A stretch of 44,672 nucleotides of DNA, taken from Bacillota bacterium (GTDB lineage: Bacteria > Bacillota > UBA4882 > UBA10575). Where the stretch lies: assembly GCA_012521315.1 (NCBI GenBank), contig JAAYMP010000163.1:1-44672 (forward strand), in the 5' to 3' direction. The notes under the pieces are model-generated. The model saw only the letters and a list, made by a program, of their open reading frames with translations, was not told where the DNA came from and made no database searches. Below, piece by piece: positions 30,519 through 39,526 of this stretch (its first letter is position 1; each line of letters opens with the position of its first letter). A program made the translations under genes and the position numbers.

Positions 30519-32309
30519 GTGCGCATCAGAAAATTGATGATTAAAGCTTTAGGCCCCCTGCGTGACTGGGAATATACTTTTGCGCCCCTTTGGACGGAGG
30601 TCCCCTATCCGGAAGAGGAGACGACCGAGACCGTCCTGGAAGCGATCCGGGCGGTGCTGTATGGTTTTCCCCCGTACCAAAACGCCCAGAAGCAACGGCT
30701 TCTCCCGCCAACGGGCAAGGGAGACGCCAGCGCGGCGATGTGGATTGAGACCAAGAGCGGCACTTTTCTCCTGGGGCGCAATTTTACCCGCGAATCCCTG
30801 GAAGTTTTTAAACTGGAGACCAAGGGGTTGTTCCCCCTCCCGGCGATGGCCTTGATGGATCTCCTCCTGCAGGAGCTAAGAATCTTAAATCCTCTGGACT
30901 TTGCGGTCGTTGGTTTTTTTGAGAACACCGCCTTTACCCTTGACCAAAACGCGCCCTTGGTCCGGGAACATATTAGCAAAGCCCATGCACACCAGCGGTT
31001 CCTGGTTTTGCTGGGCCAGGCAGAGAACGCAACGCCCCCGGATGCCCGGGAGATCGATCCGGCGACCGTGGATAGACTCCTGGCCCGACTGGACCGGTTA
31101 GAAAAGGAAAGACAGCGGTTGGCGGAGGAGGAACAAAAATTGGCCGCCTATGGAAAGTTTCTTTCGCCCACCGGTGAAGACTTGTTGGCCTTAACAACCC
31201 GGGAATATACGGCGGCTGCTTTGGAGACCAGTTTCTACGAAGAACAAATCCGGAAGGAGACCGAAACCCGGACGGCTCTGCAGAAGGAAGAAGAAGCCCT
31301 CCGGCAGAAGATCACCTCCTTTGATCCAACCCTCTATACGCCGGAGATGGAGCGAAGAGTAAACCGCCTTTTGGCGAAAAGGGCGGAACTGAACAAACTT
31401 TTACACGCCATGGAGGAGCTGCTGGAACAGCATGGCCGGAAGGGACTGTGGTCCCGTTTCGGCGGAAAAGAGCGGGAAGGCGAGATTAAACAGCGGATTA
31501 GCGATCTCCTGCAAAAACTGGGGCGGATCCGTGAAGAATTAAGATCCCTCCTGAAGAACAAAAACCCGGAAGATTTTCTACATGAAATGGCCCTTTTAGA
31601 GCAATACCGTAAGGATTTGGCCTGTTTACAACGGCCGAGCATCCTTGAGGACCAAACCCTGGGCTTATGGTGGGAAGAACTGGAGAGGGCACGGCAAAAG
31701 GAGGAAAGGCTCCGGCAGCAAAGAGAGTGCCTGCTGGCCATGGCCGGGCAGGAAGACCTCGCGGCGGTCCAGGCGAAAGTGGAGAAGCTAAGGGTAATTA
31801 AACGCCAGCGGCAACAGGTTGAGGAAGACCTGGCCGCGTTTCTTGCGGAGGCGGGCCAGGCCACCCCGGCGGAAGCCCGCGCCTATCTGGCGGCGCTGAA
31901 ACAGAAGCGGGAGGCCCAGTTCGTAATGGTTGAGAGCGGCGCCGTTCCCGACGAGGGCGAACTGGCGGCTTTACAGAGATTGTACAGTGATGCCGGACGG
32001 TTCCTTTCCGGTTTGACCGCAGGAAAAGGGCAGGGTTTGCAACCCCGGGTGGAAGGGAATCTTTTACGGTTTTCCGTCCGGACGGAGGATGGGGTTTGGC
32101 GCCCGGCAGAAGCGGTCTCCCTTGGCCGGCCCGACCTCCCGGATCTGGCTTTCCGGCTGGCCCTGGCGAAAGCGGTCTGGGCGGAGACCCAGCCCTTGTT
32201 GTTGTTTGACACCTTGGTACCCTGGTTAACCCCGAAGGCCGCGGCGGCCTTCGGCCAACTTTTGACCGAAGAGTTTGGCCACGGACAAATTATTATCCGG
32301 ATCCGATAA
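30519..32309 (+). CDS. YhaN/SMC-like coiled-coil protein with apparently degenerate ATPase motifs
   Basis: N-terminus [23 protein letters not shown]...[16 protein letters not shown]; long coiled coil; C-terminus [50 protein letters not shown]. No GxxxxGK[ST]. Confidence 0.6.
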   Translation: [596 protein letters not shown]

Positions 32310-32370
32310 ACTTTTCCCGCCGGGGGAAGAATAGGAAGACTGGGCAAGAAGTTTACGGAGGGAAAAGAAG

Positions 32371-33522
32371 ATGTCAGCGTATTACCGGGGAGGAGGTCCC
32401 TCCTCCCGCGCCAGTCTGTTTAGTTTGTTGCTGATCGCTGCTTTTATGGGCGGTTTCCTGGTTTTGCTTGCCGTCCGGTTTACCGGCTTAGGCCAGGCGC
32501 TGGTGGTCCAGCCGCCAGGGCCGCAAGAGGCCGCGCCCACGAAAGAGACTCCTTCCATCCAGCTTACCGACTATGAGAAGGCCACCATCGACGTGGTGGA
32601 TAAAGTCGGTCCCAGTGTGGTGATGATCACCACCACCAGCCTGGTGGAGGTGAAAGATTTTTTCTTTGGCTTGGTTGGTTACCAGCCGGTGCAGGGCTTG
32701 GGTTCCGGGGTGATCTTCCGGAAAGACGGGCACATTCTGACGAATTATCATGTCATTGCGAAGGCCGAGGAGATTTTGGTTGTCTTGAGTGACGGTCGGG
32801 AGTTTCCGGCCAAAGTCGTTGGGGGCGATCCCGACAACGATCTGGCGGTGGTCAAGATCGAAGGGGAAAACCATCCGGTGGCCCAATTTGGCCGCTCGGC
32901 CGATCTTCGGGTTGGACAAATGGCGATTGCCATCGGCAATCCGATTGGTGAAGGATTGAAGAATACCGTGACGGTCGGCGTGATTAGCGCGGTGAACCGG
33001 AGTATTGCCACCGGCGAAAAGACCGCGTTGCGGGATTTAATCCAGACGGACGCTTCGATTAACCCCGGGAATTCGGGCGGCCCGTTGCTGAACAGTAAAG
33101 GTGAAGTCATCGGGATCAACACCGCCATTATCGAACAGGCCCAGGGAATTGGCTTTGCGATTCCCATCGATAAAGCCCGGGAAATTGCCGATCTGATCAT
33201 CAAGGGCGAATTGCGCCGCCCCGGGGCGATTGGCATCAGCTATGTGCCATATGATAAGGACAACAAGCAATTTCTGGAACAGCGCCTGCGGGTCAAGCTC
33301 CCGGTGGACCAAGGCTTCCTGATTACGCAGGTCCACCCGGGTCCGGCAGCGAAAGCGGGCTTGAAAGCCGGCGATGTCATTGTTGCCATCAACGGGGAAT
33401 CCATTAAGGAGGGGGCAAACTTTGCCGGTTTGGATCTGAAAGCCGGGGACCGGGTTACCATGGAGCTTTACCGGGGTACTCGCCGGTTTAAAGTGCAGAT
33501 CACGGCGGAACCGTTGGAGTAG
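32371..33522 (+). CDS. htrA: HtrA/DegP-type S1C serine protease with PDZ domain
   Basis: GSGVIFRKDGHILTNYHVI, DPDNDLAVVKIEG, TDASINPGNSGGPLLNSKGEVIGINTAI, C-terminal PDZ HPGPAAKAGLKAGDVIVAINGE. Confidence 0.93.
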   Translation: MSAYYRGGGPSSRASLFSLLLIAAFMGGFLVLLAVRFTGLGQALVVQPPGPQEAAPTKETPSIQLTDYEKATIDVVDKVGPSVVMITTTSLVEVKDFFFGLVGYQPVQGLGSGVIFRKDGHILTNYHVIAKAEEILVVLSDGREFPAKVVGGDPDNDLAVVKIEGENHPVAQFGRSADLRVGQMAIAIGNPIGEGLKNTVTVGVISAVNRSIATGEKTALRDLIQTDASINPGNSGGPLLNSKGEVIGINTAIIEQAQGIGFAIPIDKAREIADLIIKGELRRPGAIGISYVPYDKDNKQFLEQRLRVKLPVDQGFLITQVHPGPAAKAGLKAGDVIVAINGESIKEGANFAGLDLKAGDRVTMELYRGTRRFKVQITAEPLE

Positions 33523-33528
33523 AAGGTG

Positions 33529-33993
33529 ATGTTACACCTGACGATTGTGGCGGTGGGCAAAATTAAAGAGGAGTACCTGCGGCAGGGGATTGCCGAATAC
33601 CAAAAAAGGCTCACCCCATACACAAAACTGAAGATCATTGAGCTTCCCGATGCCCCGTTGGGCCGGGATCCGGGTGAAGCCCGGAGGGAAGAAGGAAAAA
33701 GGATCAGGTCCGTCTTGAAACCCCGTTCCTTTGTGGCCGTTTGTGACCGGCAGGGGAAAAAGTTGACTTCGGAAGGCTTTGCCCAGTGGTTGGCAGACCG
33801 GGAAAAGGGCGGGCAAGAAGTATATATGGTGATCGGGGGCGCGTCGGGCCTGGCGCCTGAGGTGACCGCCGAGGCGGCCGACCGGCTCTCCTTCTCCGAC
33901 CTGACCTTTCCCCACCAGCTTTTCCGGTTGCTTTTGTTGGAACAGATCTACCGCGGGTTCAAGATCCTCCGGGGTGAACCCTATCATTGGTGA
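33529..33993 (+). CDS. rlmH: 23S rRNA (pseudouridine1915-N3)-methyltransferase RlmH
   Basis: LTIVAVGKIKEEYLRQGIAEYQKRLTPYTKLKIIE; VYMVIGGASGLAPEV; LSFSDLTFPHQLFRLLLLEQIYRGFKILRGEPYHW. Confidence 0.94.
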   Translation: MLHLTIVAVGKIKEEYLRQGIAEYQKRLTPYTKLKIIELPDAPLGRDPGEARREEGKRIRSVLKPRSFVAVCDRQGKKLTSEGFAQWLADREKGGQEVYMVIGGASGLAPEVTAEAADRLSFSDLTFPHQLFRLLLLEQIYRGFKILRGEPYHW

Positions 33994-34048
33994 CCAAAAT
34001 CAGACCCCGCCGGAACAGGAACGAAAACCTTTGGCGGAAAAGGGAAAG

Positions 34049-34096
34049 GCGCTCCCACTGTTGGACGGCAAACCCAACACCGGGAGGCGCTTTTTT
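34049..34096 (+). terminator. Rho-independent terminator downstream of rlmH
   Basis: GCGCTCCC-AC-TGTTGG-loop-CCAACA-CC-GGGAG(G)CGC-TTTTTT two-part stem. Confidence 0.75.
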
Positions 34097-34196
34097 GTGC
34101 TTTTACCCTTTCCAAAAGAACGGTAGAGAAACATATAATTATAACGGTAAAAGGAGGGAGGGCAACGAGGTAAAGAAAGAACAAGGAGGGAAAGGT

Positions 34197-34670
34197 ATGA
34201 CACCGGAAAAGTTTGTTGCTCTGTTAAAGCCCTATGCGAAAACGATCCATGCGGTCTTCGGCATCCACTGGCGGGCGATCCTTGCCCAGGCGGCCCTGGA
34301 GACCGGGTGGTTAAGAAAACCCGTCATCGACCTGGAAACCGGCCGCCACTCCTACAACCTTTTTAACATTAAAGGGGAAGGCCCAGCCGGTAGTGTCAAG
34401 GCCTATGATGAACAATATATTAACGGACGGCCGGTCAAAAGGGTCTTTCCTTTCCGCGCTTACCACAATTATGAAGAGTCTTTTGAGGATTATGCCCGGT
34501 TAATTGCGGGGAACCCCCGCTACCGGGAGGCCATGGCCGTGGCGGAGGACCCGGAGGCCTTTGTCTGGCGGATCCAACAGGCCGGGTACGCCGAAGATCC
34601 CAGTTACGCTCAGAAACTGATCCAAATCATGCGGAAATACATCCCTGATGAGGAAGAACCGGATGATTAG
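34197..34670 (+). CDS. Glucosaminidase domain protein (FlgJ/GH73-like)
   Basis: AILAQAALETGWLRKPV...YNLFNIKGEGPAGSV...FRAYHNYEESFEDYARLIAGNPRYREAM; ATG 34197 after AAGGAGGG. Confidence 0.88.
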   Translation: MTPEKFVALLKPYAKTIHAVFGIHWRAILAQAALETGWLRKPVIDLETGRHSYNLFNIKGEGPAGSVKAYDEQYINGRPVKRVFPFRAYHNYEESFEDYARLIAGNPRYREAMAVAEDPEAFVWRIQQAGYAEDPSYAQKLIQIMRKYIPDEEEPDD

Positions 34671-34853
34671 GCCATCGCCCACGCTGGCAACCGCTAAGAC
34701 ACTCACGCTGGATACATTAATTTCTCAAAGCGAATAATTCGAAACTAAGTGAATGACAGCGTCAAAAACCGACAGCAACCGGTCGTTCGCAGCGGTGCCG
34801 CCCACATAATTTACGGGAATTGGAACCGCGGGAAGCGGCAGAATAGTATTTTT

Positions 34854-35720
34854 TTAAGGAGAACAGAAGGTTTTATTGGCAAAGAAAACACCAACGCCTC
34901 CGATGCCAATGTGGACCCCGAGGACACCCCCGATCAAATCAATGATAAAGCGGTCAAAGCCGAATCTTTCTTCAATCATGGCTTTAAGTTGTAAGGCGGT
35001 TTCCAGATCATCGGCATGGGCGATGCCGATGATCTGGGATTTAACTTTTGCGCACCGCGCTTCCATGACCGCTAGGATTTTTTCAAGGGCTCGCTTTTTG
35101 CCCCGGACTAACTGTAAAAGCGCGATCCGCCCGTTCTCCACGTGGAGGACGGGTTTTATATTGAGGATATTCCCGATCAAACGGCCGGTCCGGCTGAGCC
35201 GTCCGCCGCGATAAAGGGCGTCTAAATTATCGACGGTAAAGATGTGTTCCATATGGGCGGTTTGGTTGGTGATAAACTGAACAATCTCTTTTTTATCAAT
35301 GCCCGCTTGCGCCATCTCGGCCGCTCGCAGAACGACCAGTCCGGTCGCGAGGGCTCCGCCTCCACTGTCGATAATGTCGAGGTCAAAGTCGGGGAAACGC
35401 TGTTTGACCTCTTCCGCTATTAAGAGGCTGGTCTGGTAAGTGCCGGACATTGCACCAGAAAAAGCAATATAAATGCAGCGGTTGCCTTTCTGCGCGTGGT
35501 TGAGGAAGGACTCTTTCATGATCGTCGGGTTGACCTGAGCAGTGGTGGGGGCATGTCCTTCCTTCATCGCTTGGTAAATCTGTTGGGTCGAAATGGTGAT
35601 GCCATCTAAATAATGGGTGTCGTTGAGTAGGATCGAAAAGGGAAAGACCTCAATCGGGAACTCTTCGGTATAATTTTCCGGTAAAGCACAAGCGCTGTCC
35701 GTAATAATAATCGTCTTCAT
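34854..35720 (-). CDS. DegV family protein (fatty-acid-binding)
   Basis: MKTIIITDSACALPENYTEEFPIEVFPFSILLNDTHYLDG; TAQVNPTIMKESFLNHA; IAFSGAMSGTYQTS; VDNLDALYRGGRLSRTGRLIGNILNIKPVLHVENG. Confidence 0.93.
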   Translation of the reverse strand: MKTIIITDSACALPENYTEEFPIEVFPFSILLNDTHYLDGITISTQQIYQAMKEGHAPTTAQVNPTIMKESFLNHAQKGNRCIYIAFSGAMSGTYQTSLLIAEEVKQRFPDFDLDIIDSGGGALATGLVVLRAAEMAQAGIDKKEIVQFITNQTAHMEHIFTVDNLDALYRGGRLSRTGRLIGNILNIKPVLHVENGRIALLQLVRGKKRALEKILAVMEARCAKVKSQIIGIAHADDLETALQLKAMIEERFGFDRFIIDLIGGVLGVHIGIGGVGVFFANKTFCSP

Positions 35721-35865
35721 CTACGTAACTCCTTTGCTTCCAGTTAATCTAAAGCTATCATACCTCTAATGATTATTCAAATCTTTAGTTCGCAGATCTT
35801 TTGTTATTTGGACGAGTCTGGATAAAGCTGGCCTTAGGGGAAGAATGGATTTAAGATCGATTTTA

Positions 35866-35894
35866 TTGACAGTGCTAACCTAATAAGGTAAAAT
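35866..35894 (+). promoter_or_regulatory. Sigma-A promoter for metNIQ (TTGACA-N17-TAAAAT)
   Basis: TTGACA at 35866-35871, 17-bp spacer, TAAAAT 35889-35894; ~100-nt leader to metN. Confidence 0.75.
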
Positions 35895-35935
35895 AAACTT
35901 TAACTTCTATGTATAGTTATTCTTTTTCCCACATA

Positions 35936-35960
35936 CCCCCTTGACCAGGGGGCTATTTTC
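35936..35960 (+). promoter_or_regulatory. Leader hairpin (CCCCCT-TGACC-AGGGGG) in the metN 5' UTR
   Basis: 6-bp GC stem followed by CTATTTTC; the 5' arm is also complementary to the AAGGGG of the metN Shine-Dalgarno region. Confidence 0.45.
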
Positions 35961-36001
35961 AAAAATGGACGAGGTGGCCGCAGCCGAAGGGGAGGTCCCA
36001 A

Positions 36002-37060
36002 ATGTCAACAGTAATGATCGAACTCGAAAAGGTGACGAAGATTTACGGACAGGGCGATAAACGCGTTGTTGCTTTAGCGGATGTCAGTTTGCAGATCAAA
36101 AAGGGCGAGATCTTTGGGATTATCGGGTTGAGCGGAGCGGGGAAGAGTACCTTAATCCGCTGTATCAATAAATTGGAAGAACCGCAAGCCGGAACCATCC
36201 GGTTGGCCGGACAAGAGATCACAAATTTACAGGGGAAAGAACTGCGGGCGGCCCGGCGTAAAATCGGGATGATCTTTCAACACTTCAATCTCCTTTCTTC
36301 CCGGACGGTCTTTCGCAATGTGGCTTTTCCGCTGGAGATCAGTGGGGTTAAACCGAAAGAACGGGAAGAAAGGGTCCGTTCCTTGCTTGACCTCGTCGGG
36401 CTTGCTGATAAAATAAATGCCTACCCGTCAGAGCTTAGTGGCGGACAAAAGCAGCGGGTTGGGATCGCGCGGGCCTTGGCGAGTAATCCCGAAGTCCTCC
36501 TCTGTGATGAGGCGACCTCCGCTTTGGATCCGGACACGACCAAATCCATCTTACGGCTGCTCCAGGATGTCAACCGCCGTTTTGGTTTGACCATTGTTCT
36601 TATTACGCACCAGATGGAAGTCATCAAAGAGATCTGCGATACGGTTGCCGTTATTGATGACGGTCGCATTGTGGAACAGGGATCGGTGGTTGAGCTGTTC
36701 GCCCGCCCCCGGTCGGCGGCGGCCCGGCGGTTTATGAAGGGGGTTTTGCATACCGAGATTCCCCCCGAGATTCAAGAACGGATGTCAGCCGAAGGCCCGC
36801 GCCAGCAGCACGGAAAGACCGTGCGGATCTCTTTTATTGGCGGCATGGCGGGCCAACCGATCATCTCGTCGGTGATCCGCCGGTTTCAGGTGGATGTTAA
36901 TATTCTCTATGCGAACCTGGATTTTATTAAAAACATGCCCTTTGGCTCACTGATCGTGGAAATAACTGGCGACGAGGCCAATGTGGCAAGGGCGCTTGCC
37001 GATCTGACGGCGCAGGGGTTAAAATTGGAGGTGCTTGCAGGTGTGGGCCCAGATTCTTAA
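36002..37060 (+). CDS. metN: Methionine ABC transporter ATP-binding protein (with NIL domain)
   Basis: GLSGAGKSTLIRCINKLEEP, LSGGQKQRVGIARALASNPEVLLCDEATSALDP; C-terminal NIL-type RISFIGGMAGQPIISSVIRRFQVDVNILYANLDFI. Confidence 0.95.
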   Translation: MSTVMIELEKVTKIYGQGDKRVVALADVSLQIKKGEIFGIIGLSGAGKSTLIRCINKLEEPQAGTIRLAGQEITNLQGKELRAARRKIGMIFQHFNLLSSRTVFRNVAFPLEISGVKPKEREERVRSLLDLVGLADKINAYPSELSGGQKQRVGIARALASNPEVLLCDEATSALDPDTTKSILRLLQDVNRRFGLTIVLITHQMEVIKEICDTVAVIDDGRIVEQGSVVELFARPRSAAARRFMKGVLHTEIPPEIQERMSAEGPRQQHGKTVRISFIGGMAGQPIISSVIRRFQVDVNILYANLDFIKNMPFGSLIVEITGDEANVARALADLTAQGLKLEVLAGVGPDS

Positions 37061-37682
37061 CGCAACCATTGAGACTGTATACATGGTAGGGGTCGCTTTA
37101 GTCCTTTCCGCCCTCTTTGGCATCCCCCTCGGGATTTTGCTGGTGATCACCGGACCGCGGCACATTAAACCGCTGCCCGTTATCCACCGGTCCCTTTCGG
37201 TTGTGATTAACGTAGGCCGGTCTTTACCCTTTATTATTTTGTTGGTGGCGATTATCCCCTTCACCCGCTGGCTGGTGGGGACCTCCATTGGCACCACCGG
37301 TGCGATTGTTCCGCTGACGGTCAGCGCGATCCCGTTCATGGCCCGTGTTGTCGAGACGGCCCTTTTGGAGGTGGACTGGGGTGTGATCGAGGCGGCCCAA
37401 GCCATGGGGGCCTCAACGCAGCAGATCATCACGAAGGTCCTGATCCCGGAGGCCATTCCCGGCCTCGTCTTGGGGGTGACGATGGTGGCGGTCAGCTTGA
37501 TTAGTTACTCGGCCATGGCCGGGGCGGTGGGCGGCGGCGGCCTGGGGGACTTGGCGATTCGTTATGGTTATCAGCGTTTCCGGGGCGATATCATGCTCAT
37601 TACCGTTTTGGTCCTGGTGGCGATGGTGCAAAGCATCCAATCGTTCGGCGGCTGGTTGGCCAGCCGGTTAAACCATCGCTGA
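37041..37682 (+). CDS. metI: Methionine ABC transporter permease
   Basis: Multi-TM; EAAQAMGASTQQIITKVLIPEAIPGLVLGVT permease loop; VGGGGLGDLAIRYGYQRF. GTG 37041 start overlapping metN. Confidence 0.95.
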   Translation: MWAQILNATIETVYMVGVALVLSALFGIPLGILLVITGPRHIKPLPVIHRSLSVVINVGRSLPFIILLVAIIPFTRWLVGTSIGTTGAIVPLTVSAIPFMARVVETALLEVDWGVIEAAQAMGASTQQIITKVLIPEAIPGLVLGVTMVAVSLISYSAMAGAVGGGGLGDLAIRYGYQRFRGDIMLITVLVLVAMVQSIQSFGGWLASRLNHR

Positions 37683-37730
37683 CCAAACCAATTGAATTAG
37701 AATTAAAAAAATAAACGGAGGTGGATTTTC

Positions 37731-38525
37731 ATGGGTAAAAAAGGGTCTTTGGTCAGCTTGTTTTTACTGCTTGTACTCTTGGTCGGCCAAACGTTAACGG
37801 CCCAGACGGTCGAATTGAAAGTGGGCGCATCCCCCACGCCCCATGCGGAGATTCTGGAGGTTGTGAAACCGATGTTGGCGGCGGAAGGAATTCAACTGCG
37901 GATTATCGAGTTTCAAGATTATGTCCAGCCCAATCTGGCCCTGGCCGAAGGGGAACTCGACGCCAACTTCTTCCAGCATGTTCCCTATCTTGAACAGTTT
38001 AGCGAGGATCACCGTTTGGACCTGACTTATATTGCGAAGGTGCACGTCGAACCGATGGGCGTCTATTCCAAAAAAATAACCAAGCTGGAACGGTTGCGGA
38101 ACCGCGCGGTGGTGGCAGTGCCGAATGATCCGACCAACTGCGGGCGGGCCTTGATGCTCCTTCAACAAGCGAAGTTGATTGAACTTAAAGCCGGCGTTGG
38201 GTTGCTTGCCACCGAGTTTGACATTGTGAAGAACCCCAAAAACATACAGGTCAGAGCCTTGGAAGCTGCCCAGTTGCCGCGGGTTCTCCCCGAGGTTGAT
38301 CTGGCGGTGATCAATACCAACTATGCGCTGCCGGCCGGCTTGGTACCAACCCGGGATGCCCTGTTTATTGAAGGCGCGGAGTCACCTTACGCCAATGTTC
38401 TGGCCGTGCGGACGGCGGACCGGGATAATCCGGCCCTGCAAAAGCTGGCCTGGGCGTTGAACAGCCCGGAGGTCAAGGCTTATCTCCTTGAGAATTACAG
38501 CGGAGACATTGTGCCAGCCTTCTAA
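37731..38525 (+). CDS. metQ: Methionine ABC transporter substrate-binding protein (NlpA/MetQ family, no lipobox seen)
   Basis: VGASPTPHAEILEVVKPMLAAEGIQLRIIEFQDYVQPNLALAEGELDANFFQHVPYLEQF; VAVPNDPTNCGRALMLLQ. Confidence 0.95.
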   Translation: MGKKGSLVSLFLLLVLLVGQTLTAQTVELKVGASPTPHAEILEVVKPMLAAEGIQLRIIEFQDYVQPNLALAEGELDANFFQHVPYLEQFSEDHRLDLTYIAKVHVEPMGVYSKKITKLERLRNRAVVAVPNDPTNCGRALMLLQQAKLIELKAGVGLLATEFDIVKNPKNIQVRALEAAQLPRVLPEVDLAVINTNYALPAGLVPTRDALFIEGAESPYANVLAVRTADRDNPALQKLAWALNSPEVKAYLLENYSGDIVPAF

Positions 38526-38570
38526 AGCTGATCAAAGAGGAAGTGACCGGTAATTCTATTTGTTGATCTT

Positions 38571-38598
38571 AAAAACCCCTTACGCCAAGGGGTTTTTT
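38571..38598 (+). terminator. Rho-independent terminator downstream of metQ
   Basis: AAAACCCCTT-ACGCC-AAGGGGTTTTTT. Confidence 0.85.
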
Positions 38599-38606
38599 GT
38601 TTTGGT

Positions 38607-39332
38607 TCACTTTTTGGCCGGCGGGGGCCCAAGGGCCGCGAGGATTCGGGGCAGCTCGGCCAGGCGGCAGGTGTAGTCGGGCTTAATGGTGGTTTTTCCC
38701 CCCCTGATCAACCGGTCGGTGACTAAACAAGTCTTCATCCCCAGACAGGCCGCGACCATATCTTCTTCCTCATCATTACCGATCATCATACACTCTACGG
38801 CCTGGGCCTCAAGGAGGGCCAGGACCTCCCGGTAGTAATTGGGATTGGGTTTGCAAAAATGCATCTTCTCCATGGAGGTGACCAACCGGTAAGGGAGATC
38901 ATGGCAGTTGATCCAGGATAAGCGTTCCATAATTGCATGGCCGGGGAAGACCGGATTGGTGGCGATGGTAATGCTGAACCCTTGCGCCAGGGCGGAGGTC
39001 AAAATGGTCCGGACCGGGCCGGCTGGCGGCAGGTGGTCGCCAAGCGCGCGGTACTCATGGGTGTAAAAATCCCGGAAGATTGGTTCCAGAAAAGCGCGGG
39101 ACAGGCCGATCCGGGCCGGGAAGTCCTGCCAAAAGACTTCTTCATTGGTTAGGGCCGGATCATTGTTCCGAACCATCGCCATGGTGCTGGCCAACAGTTT
39201 TTCTTGAAAGACTGGCGGGGCAATGGTGGCGGTAAACCGGGCGCTGAGGGCGGAAAGATAATCCCGGAAGAAAAAGTCCAGGTCGATAGGGAGAAGTGTT
39301 CCGTCCAGATCAAAGAGGAGGTGTTTGATCAT
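38607..39332 (-). CDS. HAD family hydrolase
   Basis: MIKHLLFDLDGTLLPID; ITIATNPVFP; KPNPNYYREVL; MIGNDEEEDMVAACLGMKTCLV. Start at MIKHLLF (39332). Confidence 0.88.
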   Translation of the reverse strand: MIKHLLFDLDGTLLPIDLDFFFRDYLSALSARFTATIAPPVFQEKLLASTMAMVRNNDPALTNEEVFWQDFPARIGLSRAFLEPIFRDFYTHEYRALGDHLPPAGPVRTILTSALAQGFSITIATNPVFPGHAIMERLSWINCHDLPYRLVTSMEKMHFCKPNPNYYREVLALLEAQAVECMMIGNDEEEDMVAACLGMKTCLVTDRLIRGGKTTIKPDYTCRLAELPRILAALGPPPAKK

Positions 39333-39448
39333 GGTAATCCTTCCTTTCTTTGTGCGGGCGGGGCTGAATAGAATTATACCCAATTGGGTCCGGGAAGTAA
39401 AGGCCGGATCCTTTTTGGGGACGCCGACTTTTATCTCCCACGGTTAGC

Positions 39449-39478
39449 TTGACAAACAAAGAACGGTAATTGTAAAAT
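39449..39478 (+). promoter_or_regulatory. Candidate sigma-A promoter (TTGACA-N18-TAAAAT) for the DUF819 gene
   Basis: Hexamers read directly; ~50 bp upstream of 39527. Confidence 0.6.
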
Positions 39479-39526
39479 CTAGTTATTGGCCTTGGCCTCA
39501 GGAAAAGAGAGAAAAGAGGCGATGTT

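Noticed and set aside
33987-34196. N-terminal extension of the glucosaminidase ORF
   Set aside because: Runs through the rlmH terminator hairpin; ATG 34197 has a good RBS.
34671-34853. Repeated CACGCTGG motif and weak GC hairpin in the glucosaminidase-degV gap
   Set aside because: Only two short copies and no convincing structure; not enough for a repeat or ncRNA call.
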